64,000 nucleotides of DNA from Muscardinus avellanarius (lineage: Eukaryota; Chordata; Mammalia; Rodentia; Gliridae): NCBI GenBank assembly GCA_963383645.1, contig OY726571.1, forward strand, positions 20,883,599 through 20,947,598, given 5' to 3'. Shown here one piece after another: positions 32,330 to 44,544 of this stretch; the stretch's first letter is position 1; each line of letters starts with the position of its first letter. The position numbers were made by a program, and so were the translations under genes. Below the pieces are notes generated by a model. It saw nothing but the letters and a program-made list of their open reading frames with translations. It was not told where the DNA came from and did no database searches.

Positions 32330-34480
32330 CATGATTTTAAGGTATATTATTACATAATCACTAAGAAAGAAAATAATTGAAAAATAACCATAGCAGATTT
32401 AATATCAAAGACCCATAAAAATTTGGTATAAAAATTATACCTCAGGACTCATGAAATATTACCAGAGTAATGAGAATGTCCAGGGAAAAGTCAATGCTCT
32501 TTTCCCAGTCCATCCCTAAAGTGCTGAGGCTGTTCACAGTCTAGAGTGAAACAAAGAGCTTATATTATTATGGCCACAAGTAATGCTGTTCATCATAAAC
32601 ATTTTCACTGCTTCACCCAGGAGAAAGAAAAGTGGGGTTGAAAGATAGACACCTTACAAGTTCTGTTTTGATGGCCACACCTCAATTACTTAGGCCTCTT
32701 GCTTTAGTCCTTTTTCCCATTATTTACTCACTTAGCACCTATTACCACATCTTAGTCCACCACTGACTAAGGACAAGTGAGATAAAATATTATGGTGAAA
32801 GGAAATATTATTTTGGTACTTACTGTGGTGTATATTTATAGTAAAGTAAAATCTGGGCTTTAATAGTGCTAGAGAAGGAGAAAACCAATCTACAGCAAAA
32901 TACTAAAATAGACATAAATCCCTACTTAAATTTTAGTTTTTATGAAATAATTACTTAATAATGTAGTATAGTTATTATCAGAACTGTCATTGTTTTCTAT
33001 ATTTTCTTAAGTAACTGTAGTGCCAGAGGGTTTTTATTCTGTAGTTCAGAATTACTAGTTCAAGCATTCAAAGTCTTTAAAATTTTTTCTAGATATTTTG
33101 CATTAGGTATTTTCATGAGATTCATTATTTTGATATCCCAAAATAATGCCATTTCTCAAACAGCTTTTATAATGTATACATTATCTTATTTAATTTCTAA
33201 AATCTTGGGTGGTAGCAAGGAATTGTGTTATTTTTACTTTGAAAGGAATTTTCTCAAAGAAAGACATTTAAGTAGAATCAGAGATTTTGAAAATAAAAAA
33301 AAATCAACATTTCTTTCAGTTTTTCTGTCACATCTAAGTGTTTGTGTTCTCCACGGGCTATGTGGTAGAAACTTGATAAAATTTTCTTAGTTTACATAAA
33401 GATGGAAAGAAACATCAAAGTGATTTCACCCTCTTAGTCATCGTTCCTAAGTAATGTGTACATGTAACTATTATTTTTATCAAGGAAATCATAGTGATTT
33501 TTCAAATATAAATTTTAATAGAATAGAGGTGCTATATACCAACATCTTCACCTGCAAATGAATAAGCAAGCTCCTCAAGGACTGTCTCACTGCCTCTCTT
33601 AGATAACCAGGGGCACCTCTGACAATTTACTGCTATTGTCTAGGTTCTTCTACAGCATCTTTCAGATCTATTTTATGTACTGTGGGTATATAACCTGATT
33701 TTCCATTTACTAGGTTCATATAAAATCAATATTTATTTTATGTAGCACCTTGCACTTCAAAGGATTCAAGGTAAATCAATATGTAGTATTCATTCCATAG
33801 GAAGAATAATTAGATAGCACTTCCAACATTGTAGTTGCTGCAGATTTGAAAGCTATAAGTTCTTCAAATCAAAGGAAAAGTCACCTACCTTATACTGGTA
33901 ACTTCCTAAAATATAACTAAAGATGGTTTTATTTATGACTAGACTCCAGCAATAAAGAAAAAAACAGACCCGCTAAAAAAAGATCTAGCTTTGAATTTTG
34001 TTTATGTGACTCTAGGCAACCAGAAAATAAAAACAAAGAGAGAATATCTGGAATACTCACTCGACATTAGATAATCAATGCATGCAATGTCGAAAGGTTT
34101 TTTAGAGTGGAGTTGTGAGATAGAATGCTAATTTTTATTTAGATCCCTTAAAGTAGAATTACCACAATATAACTTGTTGAACCTAATATTTACCTTGTCA
34201 AATGAACCAAGGGATAATTAATGCATTCTTGAGGGAATATTTCAGAGAACAGAATAGACATAATAATAATAATCAACTTAAGTTGAGAGAATTACTAAAG
34301 TAATTGTACCCTTGGATTGAAGATAACACACTAAGAATATCACTGCTCCGTGTTCCAATATGAACACGCCAGCTTCGTGGGATCCAGCCCACTCTTGGAG
34401 ACATCCAAACCAACCTCCAGCTGCTTTATATTTTGCCTAAACAAGCTGCCATCAAAGTCTATACTCATTTGTACTTATCT
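32330..34480. other. Unique AT-rich DNA
   Basis: Over 2 kb with no exon or named repeat that I can support. Confidence 0.5.
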
Positions 34481-35290
34481 GTTGCTAAATCTCGAAAGGA
34501 TTGGATTTGACTAAAAATCTATGAGAACATGTTCATTCAGGCAATTTGAAATTATTAAGGCCACAGGTACGATTGAGAATTCAGTACCCTCTACCCTCAT
34601 CCTCACTCTCAAGTCCTATGAGATCAACATTTTTAGATTCCACATGTCAGTGAGATCACGCAGCAACTTCTCCCTCTGTGCCTGGTTTATTTCACTTAAC
34701 ATAATGATCTCTAGTTCCAAGTCACGATGTTGCAAATGGCAGAATTTCGTTCTTTTTTATGAATGAATTGTATTCCATTGTGTCTAGGTACCACATTTTC
34801 TTTATCCATTCACAGTGGATGAACACTTAAGTGGTTTCCATTTTTTGGCTACTGTGAATACTGCTGCATTGGTGTTGAGAGTACAGATGTCTCTTTACCA
34901 TACTGATTTTATTCCCTCTGGATGCTTATCAAGAAGCCAATTTGCTTGGTCATATGGTAGATTCAGTTGTAATTTCTTAAGGAATCTCCATACTGTTCCC
35001 ATGTTGCCTGGGATATAAATGTCTGTACTAATATACATTCCCACTGACAGCAAGTGTTCCATTTTCTTGCCAACACTTGTGAGCCTTACTCTGTTCATAG
35101 TAGCCATTCTTACTGGAGTGAGGTGATAACTCATTGTGGCTTTGATTTGCATTTTCCTGATTTTCAGCATTTTCCCAAAAGCCGCGTACTCTATTGGCCA
35201 TTTGTGTGCATATTTTGGAGACTGTTTAGTTCTATCACTCTTTTTATTGCAATTCCTTTACTCTTTATTCTTTTTTATTGCAATTCTTTG
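34480..35290 (-). mobile_element. Old L1 ORF2 end and 3' UTR (antisense)
   Basis: In plus orientation the order is: TTTATTTCACTTAACATAATG, GAATTGTATTCCATTGTGTC, TTTATCCATTCACAGTGGATG, GGCTACTGTGAATACTGC, GGTCATATGGTAGATTC, CATTCCCACTGACAGCAAG and GGAGTGAGGTGATAACTCAT. This is the familiar reverse complement of the mammalian L1 3' region. About 800 bp, many substitutions, old. Confidence 0.9.
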
Positions 35291-35610
35291 TTTTCCTATT
35301 GATTATTTCTTTTGAGGGAAGAGAGAAGGGGGGATTGATCAATGGGGACCTAGTTACAGTTAGGTAGGAATAAGTAGTTCCGTTGTACAAAAGTGCACAT
35401 TGGGATGACAGTAGACAATATACTGCTTATTCAAAATATCTAGAAAAAAGACTTTGAATGTTTTTACATAAAGATGACAAGTGTTTGAAGATATAGATAT
35501 GTTTAGCCCAATTTAAACATTGCAAAATGTATACATGTACAAAACTACTACCCAGTACCCCCATATATGTATACATTTTATGATTTTATATGTGAGATAA
35601 GCACACATTG
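35290..35610. other. Old L1-like or unique DNA
   Basis: GGGACCTAGTTACAGTTAGG and TTGTACAAAAGTGCACATTG read like part of an old L1 3' UTR in antisense, but I cannot settle this. Confidence 0.35.
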
Positions 35611-35611
35611 A

Positions 35612-35812
35612 TTTTGTTATGGTGCTGGAGATTGAACTCAGAGGCATTCTACCCCGTCCTATTTAATATTATTATTATTATTTTGAAACAGGGTCTCATT
35701 AGGTTTCAGAAGGCCTCACTAAGTTGCTGAGGCTGGTTTCAAACCTGTGATTCTCCTGTTTCAGCCGCCCAGTACTGGGATTACAGACATGTGCCACTAT
35801 GCCCAGCTACAC
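35612..35812 (-). mobile_element. B1-dID SINE
   Basis: Minus-strand copy with an ordinary ID end (GGTGCTGGAGATTGAACTCA on the plus strand) and ATT-repeat linker. CACACATT on both sides is a possible short target duplication. Confidence 0.8.
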
Positions 35813-35822
35813 ACATTTAATT

Positions 35823-36029
35823 GTTTTTTCTTTTTTTTTTTTTTCGGATCTGGGGATGGAACCCAGGGGCATTCAAGCTCCGAGCTACACCCCCTGCCCT
35901 ATTTTTTTTTTTATCCTTTATTTTGAAACCAGGTCTTACTGAGTTTCAGAGGACCGCACTAAGTAGCTGAGGCTGTCAGTGCAGGCCTCCCAAATGCTGG
36001 GATTACAAGCGTGCACCACCATTTCCAGC
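35823..36029 (-). mobile_element. B1-dID SINE with target-site duplication
   Basis: CATTTAATT at 35814-35822 and 36030-36038 flanks it. It is inserted next to the previous SINE in the same orientation. A deletion removed part of the B1 body (GTCAGTGCAGGCC). Confidence 0.85.
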
Positions 36030-36039
36030 CATTTAATTT

Positions 36040-37070
36040 TAAAGTAACAAAATATTGCTCATCCATGAATGTACTTCAAAATCTAAAATAAAGTTGGATT
36101 CATCTAATAGGAACATTTCCATTTACTTGATAAAAATCTAGTAGAAATATCACTTTTCTTATAACTATGCATATAAGCTAGGATGTAAGGTAGAATACAA
36201 ACTTTTATTACAACACTAGATCATATTATCCTTATTTAGCTTTAGTTACTGTTTGATAACAACATAACTGTTACTGTCTATAAAAATATATTGTAATCCC
36301 CATAAGTATACTTAAAAATGTGTTTAATGGACTGGTCTAAATAAATTTATGGCTGAATCACTCTATTTTTGTTAACTCTTTTAATTTAATAATACAGAAG
36401 AAAGTAGTAAAATAGAAAACTTTAAAGCAACAATATGTGTTTTCAGGTAGTGAAATGTCAAACTGATAATGATAAACTACAGGCGACTCTTTTAATATTG
36501 ACTGTGGTATGAAAAATGGCAGGTGAACTTCAGTGTAGATAAGACACTTCAAATTATAACCAATTTTAAAAGAAAGTTGCTGCTGAATTTTGTTATAACT
36601 TAATAAGAATACGGTTAAGAATAATTGAAAGCTATTTTTAAAATGTTAGTCCAAATTTATTACTCTAGAGACATTAAGATACATGGCAAGTCAATTAAAT
36701 TTATTAAAAATAATTAATAACTTTTTTAAAGAAAACAAAATGTTTTCATATATACAGTCTTTAAATTTAAAACAAAAAAGCTGCTGAAGACAGAAAGCAA
36801 GAGACAGACAGACAGACAGAAAGTGTCTGAGATATGACAAAATCCTGAATAGTACAAACTGATTAGAACATTTCTATCTGTTAAAAATAAATAAAAAGGT
36901 ATAAAGCTCCAAGCCATATGAATAAATTGAAGATGTTATTTTCCTCTAGATGATGAAGAACTAGAAATAGAAAGTTCTCTAACAATGTGTTGAGAGTCAT
37001 TTCGTATCAACTAAATAATATATCCAATATCTTCTATTACAGGTGGTACATCCTAAGGCATTTTTAATGC
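36040..37070. other. Unique AT-rich DNA
   Basis: Only a GACA repeat (36805-36822) stands out. Confidence 0.5.
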
Positions 37071-37090
37071 TAAGAAAAGTAAAAATATGC

Positions 37091-37367
37091 TTTCAAGAGT
37101 TTCCCTCTTCCCTCCTCCCATCACTCTAAAGCACATGAGGTACTTAAACAAACATATCAAAGTCAATCACTAAGCCAAGCAAGGGAAGGAGGGATGGGGA
37201 GGGAATGGAGTGGGAATTGGGTAAGGGCTAATTGGGTGATGTGTGCATGTATGTCTCCACCATCGTTTATCCCATTAAGATGTATGACTACATTACACCA
37301 ATAAAATTTTTTTAAAATAAAATAAATAATGAAATAGACCAAAGTATGAAAAAATAAAAAGATAAAA
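37091..37367 (+). mobile_element. Copy F: 5'-truncated element with the shared tail
   Basis: AAGAAAAGTAAAAATATGC (19 bp) at 37072-37090 and 37368-37386 is a perfect duplication. The insert contains CTAAAGCACATGAGGTACTT, which aligns with copy E, then AAGCCAAGCAAGGGAAGGAG, a TGATGTGTGCATGTATGTC segment and CACCAATAAAATTTTTT. It belongs to the VNTR family (D, E) by its upstream 60 bases, without any VNTR. Confidence 0.88.
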
Positions 37368-37627
37368 AAGAAAAGTAAAAATATGCAAAGGTATAGGAAG
37401 GATCCTGATAAGTGCATAAGTAATGAATAAATTAATTCATTTAGAAAAAAATACATGTATGGGTCAGGCAGTTGGCCAATTAATATGCAGTATGTTCCTA
37501 GAAAAAAAGAAAATGAGCCGAAAGAAACCAATCCAGAATTATAGATGCAATGACAGATGTGCAAAATGATGGCATGGTGCCCGTGCATGTGTAGTGGAAG
37601 TAGTAGAGTCGATAGCACTGGAGGTAG

Positions 37628-37760
37628 TAGAAAGAGGAGGAGGAGGAACATGAGGAGGAGGAAGAGGAGGAGGAAGAGGAAGAGGAGGAGGAAGAGGAAG
37701 AGGAGGAGGAAGAAGAGGAGGAGGAGGAAGAAGAGGAGGAGGAGGAAGAAGAGGAGGAGG
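37628..37760. repeat. Polypurine (GGA/GAA)n tract
   Basis: About 130 bp of pure purine on the plus strand, GGA and GAA triplets in mixed order. It reads as an Arg/Lys-only frame, which is an artefact and not a protein. Confidence 0.95.
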
Positions 37761-37764
37761 TTTA

Positions 37765-38490
37765 TTTAAGCTTCCAGAGGGTCTAGCTTAATACTTAATA
37801 AATATGTAAGAGTAAGGAAACAGAACAAGGAAAAAGAAATATGTACAGTTTCAAAGGTGGGGAGTTGAGAGAAATTTTAACATATAAGAGAAATGCAATA
37901 CTATAGCTGCAGCACTAAGTCTCAGATATGCAGAGTAAGAGAGAAGACTGGAGACATAACCAGATATCTTGTTTGCCATATTCCAAACTTGGGCTTTATT
38001 TGATGGGAAATAAAGAACTTTTAAAGTATATGAAATGATTTATTATGGGATAGAAACATGATTACCTTTTCTTTTTACCATTTTTAGCCTTGCTTAAATT
38101 AAAAGTAGTTTGCAAAGGTGTGGATTCATTCATTGAAATAAGTGGAAAAAATGGTTAACAAGAGGAAGAAGTACAGGAACAAACAGATGAGAGAATTGTT
38201 TCAAATACATATCTCAAAATTGAAAAACTGTTTCTTAAAAATGTTACAAATCCAGGTGAAATTAAAAATCATATTGAAAGTTGTTATATACTTCTCAGAA
38301 ATGCAATATGAATTTCAAATTATTAGTAAAGGTTGTCACTGAAAACTCAGTTGTAGGTTTATCGGGACAGGAACTGCAAGTATAAGCAGAAAATGGAATG
38401 ATACAGATGGCTGTCATGTGAACCCCCATTTACCTACCATGTAACAATCATAGTGGCAAGATCTCATAGGATTGATAGATTTTATTTTAT
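37765..38490. other. Unique AT-rich DNA
   Basis: No exon or named repeat identified. Confidence 0.5.
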
Positions 38491-38494
38491 TAAG

Positions 38495-38850
38495 AATATA
38501 TATATATATGCCCTTAATTTCCATTGTAAATTATATAAATATATATACATACATATTTATATAATATATAATATATACATATATAATACATACATATATA
38601 CATATATAATATATACATATATAATATATAATATATAATATAATATATACATACATACATATGTACATATTTATATTATATATAATATAATTTAAATATA
38701 ATGTACATATAATGTAAATATAATGTAGATATGTATTATATACATGTATATTATATAAAATATATTGATAAATAATATATACATATTTATATTATATATA
38801 AGACATATATAATATATAATATAAATTCCATATATATATATTGAATGAAA
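38495..38850. repeat. Compound (TA/TACA) microsatellite
   Basis: TATA, TACATACA and ATATAATATA arrays over about 350 bp. Many short self-complementary stretches could form hairpins or cruciforms. Confidence 0.9.
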
Positions 38851-39132
38851 GGCTTACTGTGTACACAGAAGCATCCTTGAAAATTAATTAACAGCAATAG
38901 ATAAATTGGTGATGCTATTATATTTCAAAGTTAAAAAAGTATTCATACAGAGATATTAGATATAGTTAAATTACAAGGAAAAAGAAGAATAAGGCTGCTT
39001 TTAGGCTTCTTACCAACTTCAGTCAGAAAATATGAGGTAATGTCTATTGAAATATTTATTGAAAAAATTATGAGGCTTAAATACCTATACCCAGCCACAT
39101 CGATGTCCATGGGTAAACAAGAAAAAAGTTTC

Positions 39133-39497
39133 TCTCATTTGCAAGAAGATGGAAAGTCCTGGAGAGCATTATGTTAAGTGAGACCAGCCAAGCACAGAAG
39201 GAGAAGGTACATATGTTTCCTCTAATATGCCCAAACTGGAAAACCTAGAGGATACCAGTGGTACTCCAGATAATGGAAGGGAAATACCAGCAAAGCTTGA
39301 ATGGAAAGATAGAGGAGGAGGAAGGCTGAACTTGATTAATGAGGGTCCACATTCGAATATGTGTAAAATTATGAATATGGCATGGTTACCTGGGACAATC
39401 ATTGTTGGGAGGGAGGAAGGGAAAACAGGGGCAGGGGGGGGAGAGGGCACCAAGTATAGTTTAAATGTATACCATTTATGTTCAATAAAAAATTTTT
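39133..39497 (+). mobile_element. L1 3' end with 10-bp target-site duplication
   Basis: AAAAAGTTTC at 39123-39132 and 39498-39507 flanks it. GAGAGCATTATGTTAAGTGAGA is the hallmark end of L1 ORF2. The 3' UTR has a G-rich tract (39405-39445) and TATGTTCAATAAAAAA, as in the copy at 16769. It belongs to a different L1 tail type from copies A to F. Confidence 0.85.
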
Positions 39498-39509
39498 AAA
39501 AAGTTTCAT

Positions 39510-39915
39510 ACATAGACCCTGAACTGGCATTTGTGTTTGTCCTTTAAAATTTACACATGATGGTGTGCCCTCGTCAGTGCAGAGATGAGAAAAGCTAGCG
39601 TAGAAATAGCACCATGGACAAGAACTTGGTGGTTTCTTCTTTGAAGGGCAAAGTCTTATTCCTGCTCAACTCCTGATTTGACCCTGAAGCCCACTGGGTT
39701 GCAGAAAGATCTTAAGGCTGGGGAAATGTTGTTTCTACGGGACCTCAATAGAATCTCTTTCACCTCTTCTAAGTTTTTGTCATAGGAGTATAAAGATGAA
39801 ATCGAACAACTCCAACTTTATACCAAAAGAAATCATTGTGCAATTCAATTATTTTTTAGTAGAAGCATCACTTGCTACAAAAAAGTTTATTATCACATTT
39901 GAAAATATCCCTTTC
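39510..39915. other. Unique DNA, nothing recognised
   Basis: No exon or named repeat identified. Confidence 0.5.
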
Positions 39916-39917
39916 TG

Positions 39918-40153
39918 TTATGGGTTAAATGTAGTATGTCTTTTCTAAAAAGTTCATTTGTTAACAATGCAAAAAATGCTAGAGGTGAAATAATTGAATC
40001 TGAACTCTAATTTAATTCTTGAATAAATCCACTGAAAGATTAATAATTTAAATGGATTTACTGGGTGATAAATTAGGCAGGTGTCATGTGATTGGAGGAG
40101 GAGATTAAGTCACTAGGGGAGTGGCTTTGGGAACTATATCTGTCCCTGGTCAA

Positions 40154-40217
<64 letters not shown>

Positions 40218-40410
40218 CTCCCTCCCTCCCTCCTCCTTTTTCTCTCTCCGTTTTCCAGCTTCTATGAGATGAATTGCTGTCCTCTGCCACACGCCATACC
40301 ACCACAATGTCTGTCATGGAGTACACTGACAATAAACTAATAGACCTTCCCCACCTTCTCTCCTCAAGATTGTTCATATCAGGTATTTTGGTCACACTGA
40401 TGAAAAAGCA
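39918..40410 (+). mobile_element. LTR-like repeat with (CT)n expansion
   Basis: Starts TATGGGTTAAATGTAGTATG, contains GGTGATAAATTAGGCAGG and GATTAAGTCACTAGGGGAGT, then a CT repeat, a GCCACACGCCATACCACCAC part and a terminal region with CAATAAACTAATAG and GGTATTTTGGTCACACTGAT. This order is known from old ERVL-MaLR type LTRs. A relative is at 27818-28225. Confidence 0.55.
40157..40214. repeat. (CT)n microsatellite
   Basis: Pure CT followed by CCCT units, inside the LTR-like repeat. Confidence 0.95.
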
Positions 40411-40484
40411 GACAAAAATACATTCTCTTTCAATTTTAAAATAAAATCTCTAAAAGGAAAAAAGAGAAAGCTAGATTTTTTATT

Positions 40485-40488
<4 letters not shown>

Positions 40489-40526
<38 letters not shown>

Positions 40527-40552
40527 CTCTCTTTGTATGTGTGTGTGTGTGT
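40489..40552. repeat. (CT)n and (GT)n microsatellite
   Basis: CT repeats at 40489-40521, a short spacer, then GT repeats at 40536-40552. Confidence 0.9.
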
Positions 40553-40559
40553 TTGTACT

Positions 40560-41230
40560 TTTTCTTTATTTCCCTCTTCCTTAAGGTCTTATTATCACTG
40601 AAACAGCTCTATTGTTTAAAGATTTTCATTTGTGAATATAATTTAAAACAGCTGAGCTTCATATGTGACTTTCAAAATTAGTATCATTAAAAATGTAGAA
40701 TCTGTGTATATTATCTTAATTATTTTAAAAAAGTAATTAAAATTTGTATAAATACAATGATTATATCTCTATAATAAAAATTTAGGCATCAAAACAGTAT
40801 TGAAGGTAATATAACAAAAATTAATAGTTTTGCTAGGTGGCAAAAAAATTGAGTTATTAATACAGACAATGCTTGTTTTTCACAGTTATAGGATGCATAA
40901 ATATCAATTACCATGGTTTAATTAAATAAAAAGAATCTCCCAAAAATGTGAACCAAATTTCAATTTCCATGATATATTAACTATAAGTTCACAAAGAACA
41001 AACTCCACTGCTTTTGTTCAGTCTACAGTTAGGATGTAAATAATGGATACACACGCTGCTCAATATCCAGTTACATCATTTCCTTCAAAGTCTGTTGATG
41101 ATCCGCCAATCCACATCTGTTATTCAGTTTGCACCCAGTCAGACACTCTTTGTCTCCCAGTGATCAACTCATGGAAAATTTTGAAAAAAAGGTAATTAAA
41201 AAAAATATATATTTCCTCAATCAGAGTCTT
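40560..41230. other. Unique AT-rich DNA
   Basis: No exon or named repeat identified. Confidence 0.5.
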
Positions 41231-41545
41231 TGTATCTTTTAACCTTTATTCCCCCATTCTCCTCTCCCTAGTACCTGTTAACCACCATTCCATTGTGATT
41301 CTCTGAATGTAATGGTGGTTCACAGGTTTTTTCATTCCAGCTGTTTTCATTCCGCCAGTAAATGAAAACATGTGGTATTTGACTTTCTGCTCTTGGGCTA
41401 TTTCCCTTGGCATAATGTCCTCCAATTGAATCCATGTTGTGAAAAATAACAGAATTCCTTACTTTCTTATGGCTGAATAATATTTCAACCTTATGTGTAT
41501 ATATCACATTTTCTTTACTCATTCTTTGAAATTTAGGTTAAAGAG
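41230..41545 (-). mobile_element. Old L1 3' region (antisense)
   Basis: GTGGTATTTGACTTTCTGCTC, TTGGCATAATGTCCTCCA, CCATGTTGTGAAAAATAACAG and ACATTTTCTTTACTCATTC give, on the plus strand, the reverse complement of the L1 3' end. Confidence 0.85.
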
Positions 41546-41549
41546 GTAA

Positions 41550-42150
41550 TAGGGCAATAAAGATGAAATTGCAGCAAATAAAGAGTGATAATAGTAGAGG
41601 TGAAATTCATGTACAAACAAGTAGCTGAGTGTGGGAAGATCACTGCTGCCTTTGGAGAGATTAGAGACTTGTCACAGGGATTCCACGAAGGTTAATAAAG
41701 AAAAGGGCTGTGACCGAGCAGCGTGGAGATGTGCCAGAGAAAGCGGCACCCCAAAAATGTTCACGTTCAAGAAGCCCTGGAATACATTTCATAGCATTGG
41801 AAATGTTAAGGATAAAATATCAGGCGCTGATCTACATTTAAAAGGATGTATTACTATTTACCAAGGTATGGAAGAGGTGCCTACTCCCCACTCCACATCT
41901 TATGCTACACAAAGAAAAAGACATAATGTTCTTATTAACCATGATACATTTTTAAAAGGGAAAAAGAGCACTTCAGTTCTCAGAATTCTTTGTTCTTTGT
42001 GTTTTAAATTGTAGACTTGCTCTTTGTGTTCTTTAACTTATACTGTACCACTTACAATAGGTGAAATTTTAATGTTATTTCACAGAACAATCACAATTTG
42101 TCCTATTGATTACTAAGATCAATTTTTAAGTGTTTTCAGGGCTCCTTACT
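41550..42150. other. Unique DNA with an unexplained 127-codon frame
   Basis: A plus frame opening with GTG runs from 41631 to 42014. Its predicted residues (for example FTFKKPWNTFHSIGNVKDKI) match no family I know, and it has no ATG near its start. Two CpGs near 41712 are unusual for the area. Coding is not supported. Confidence 0.4.
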
Positions 42151-42154
42151 ATTC

Positions 42155-42360
42155 TTCTTTTATTTATTTATTAAACATTGTTTGCTCTGCAGGTTGAATT
42201 TCCCAGCCCTACTTTATGTTATTTTTTTTATTCTGAGTCAGGGTCTTGCTAAGTTACTGAAGGTCTCGCTAAGTTGCTGAGGCTGGCCTAGAACCTGTCA
42301 TCCTCCTGTGTCACTCTTCCATGTAAACTGGGAATACAGGCATGTGACACCACTCCCTAT
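42155..42360 (-). mobile_element. B1-dID SINE, old
   Basis: TTTA-repeat tail, degraded ID end, B1 part with TTGCTAAGTTACTGAAGG and head near 42355. Confidence 0.7.
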
Positions 42361-42364
42361 GTTC

Positions 42365-42680
42365 CTTGCTCTTCTCCAAAGTGAAAATTGTTTTATTTTC
42401 CAGTTTCTTCAATATATTTTAGTATCATAATATAACATTATTAAAACATGTCAATACTATAATACATATTTTTTCACAATGAGATCATAATTTAAAAGAA
42501 GAACTATAGAGAAATGTCTATTTTTTAAGCTACCTGTTATATTTGGCATTCTAATAAATATTATTTTGGTATTGGGGGATAGGGTTGAAGGGAATATTCC
42601 ACATAGAATATTTTATCATAAGCATTTCGTGTCTTTCAGGAAGTTACATTGTCTTAATCTAGGGTTCAAATTAAAGTCTT
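42365..42680. other. Unique AT-rich DNA
   Basis: No exon or named repeat identified. Confidence 0.5.
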
Positions 42681-42689
42681 ATGTTAGAT

Positions 42690-43168
42690 TTATTGATGTG
42701 ACAAAAATATTTGACACAAACACATTGGGGGAAGAAAAGTATTATTTGGCTCAGGTTTCAGAGCCACCAGTCTATGGCTGGCCGGCTCCATTGCTTTGTG
42801 CCTGAGATGAGGCAGAACATCTTGGTGGGAGGGTTCAGATGGAAGAAATCTCAGCTCACGACAGCCTGGAGGAAGAGAGAGAGTACTAGACAGGGGCCAG
42901 GGATGAGGTATAGTCCCCAGAAGTACATCCCCATTTATCTCCTTCATCTAATCATGCCCTACCTGCCTACAGTTTCTACCTCTTTCCAGGAGTTCATTCA
43001 AATCAGAATTCACAAAATATTAACTCATCAGTGTATTAACCCACTAATGAGAGTAAGGTAGTCATGATCCACTTACTTCCCTAAAGCTCCACCCCCAGGC
43101 ACTGTTGCCCTGCAATCAAGCCTTCAACACATGAGCCTTTGAGGTACACTTGAGATCCAACCCATAGG
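42690..43168 (+). mobile_element. MaLR-type LTR, old
   Basis: Order of motifs: AAGTATTATTTGGCTCAGGTT, CATCTTGGTGGGAGGGT, CATCTAATCATGCCC-like part, AAGCTCCACCCCCAGGCAC, GAGCCTTTGAGG, and AGATCCAACCCATAGG at the end. This follows MaLR LTRs. Start and end are approximate. Confidence 0.5.
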
Positions 43169-43189
43169 AAGTCTCTAAATATCTAGATA

Positions 43190-43383
43190 ATCCAGGTGTG
43201 GTGGTGCACGCCGGTAATCCCAGTAGCTAGGAGGCTGAGATGGGAGATCGCAGGTTCACAGTCAGCCTTAGCAACTTAGTGAGGCCTTCTGCAACTTAGT
43301 GAGACCCTGTTTTCAAAGAAAAATAAAATAGAGCTGAGGGTGTAGCTCAGAGATAGAATGTCCCTGAGTTTCCCAGTACTAAA
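43190..43383 (+). mobile_element. B1-dID SINE
   Basis: Head CCAGGTGTGGTGGTGCACGC, B1 body, linker and ID end with GGTGTAGCTCAGAGATAGAA, ending CCCAGTACT. Confidence 0.82.
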
Positions 43384-43389
43384 AATATT

Positions 43390-44320
43390 AATTAGCTAGT
43401 TAATTAATTAAATAGAATATTTAATGTGGTCCAAATATTACTAGATATATTAATCGCTCACAAGAAATTCCCTTACCAAGTATTTCTTCCTCAATATCAT
43501 ACTTCTAAATAAACATAGGGACATTTGAAACATTAATAGTCCAACATAATGCTAAATAATGATTAAATTCAGATAATTTAACCATGAATGACTTTAGTTT
43601 TCAGCTTAATTAATGAAAAGTGAATAAAAGAAACATCTTTATAAATTTTAGAAGAAGAAATTACTCTTCTGTTATCTTGGATTTACCTATTCACCAAAAG
43701 CAAATATGATTTAATGATAAGGAAAATTTGCTTCATAGATGCTACTAGAAACCCCTTTCAGTCATCCAAGGAGGGTCCTGAGATGTGAATGAAGACGGGT
43801 CTCAGTGACAGATTTGATTCTCTATACTCAGAGACTCACCATCAATGTTTGGGACATCCAGTCCCTTTCTTCTTATAAGCATTTTCTACCTATCCATACT
43901 CTCCATGCCCAGGAAGTCTCACTGCAACAAGCCTCGCCAAATCTCTTTGTAGCTGTATTTAACTTATTTGTCCAATGGATACAGTACTGAGAAGACAGAT
44001 ACAGAAAAAACGATTTCTCTCCACACTGCATTCCCCACATTAGCTGCATTTCCAGAGGTATCTTTGTTCTCCTGTGAGTCAAGGTCCCCTTAGATGACTC
44101 TTGACCTAGACATGAGCTTTCATTATAGTTCAGTGATGCATTCTCCCCTGGCTACATAAACCTGGAGCTACTGGAGGCTTCCTGCTGTTATTTCCTGGAT
44201 GTTTCCATATCCTCCAAGTTCTAGGAACCCTGGTCATAGCTCTATCTATATACAGCCCTAAATTAAATTATCATTTAAATCCCTTTTTTTTTTTTTTAGC
44301 CAAACTGATAAAGATAGAAT
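43390..44320. other. Unique DNA, nothing recognised
   Basis: No exon or named repeat identified. Confidence 0.5.
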
Positions 44321-44321
44321 G

Positions 44322-44540
44322 AATCAGCATGGCAGGACATGTCTCTAATCCCAGTACTTGGGAGGCTGAGAGAGAAGGATCACAGGTTTGAGCCATCCTT
44401 GGCCACTTAGCAAGACCCTCAGAAAGTTAACAAGAGCCTGTTTCCAAATTAAAAAATAAAGTAAAATAGAGCTGGAGAGGAGTATTTCAAAGGTAGAATG
44501 TATCTGAGTTTAACGCCTGTATCAAAAAATGAAAAAAAAG
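44322..44540 (+). mobile_element. B1-dID SINE, old
   Basis: Head GCATGGCAGGACATGTCTCT, B1 body with AGTACTTGGGAGGCTGAG and a strongly decayed ID end. Confidence 0.7.
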
Positions 44541-44544
44541 ATAG

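Noticed and set aside
37163..37651. 162-codon hydrophobic frame on the minus strand that looks like a membrane protein
   Set aside because: It runs across the complement of the retroelement tail, the polypurine tract and unique DNA. Leu/Phe runs come from low-complexity DNA.
37557..37769. Arg/Lys-rich 70-codon frame
   Set aside because: It is a translation of the GGA/GAA polypurine tract. Composition explains it fully.
40092..40395. Frames with poly-Leu/Ser or Glu/Arg repeats
   Set aside because: They are translations of the CT/GA microsatellite and the LTR-like repeat around it.
41631..42014. 127-codon frame on the plus strand
   Set aside because: It opens with GTG, not ATG, has no recognisable domain and no exon signals. 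Kept only as a remark.
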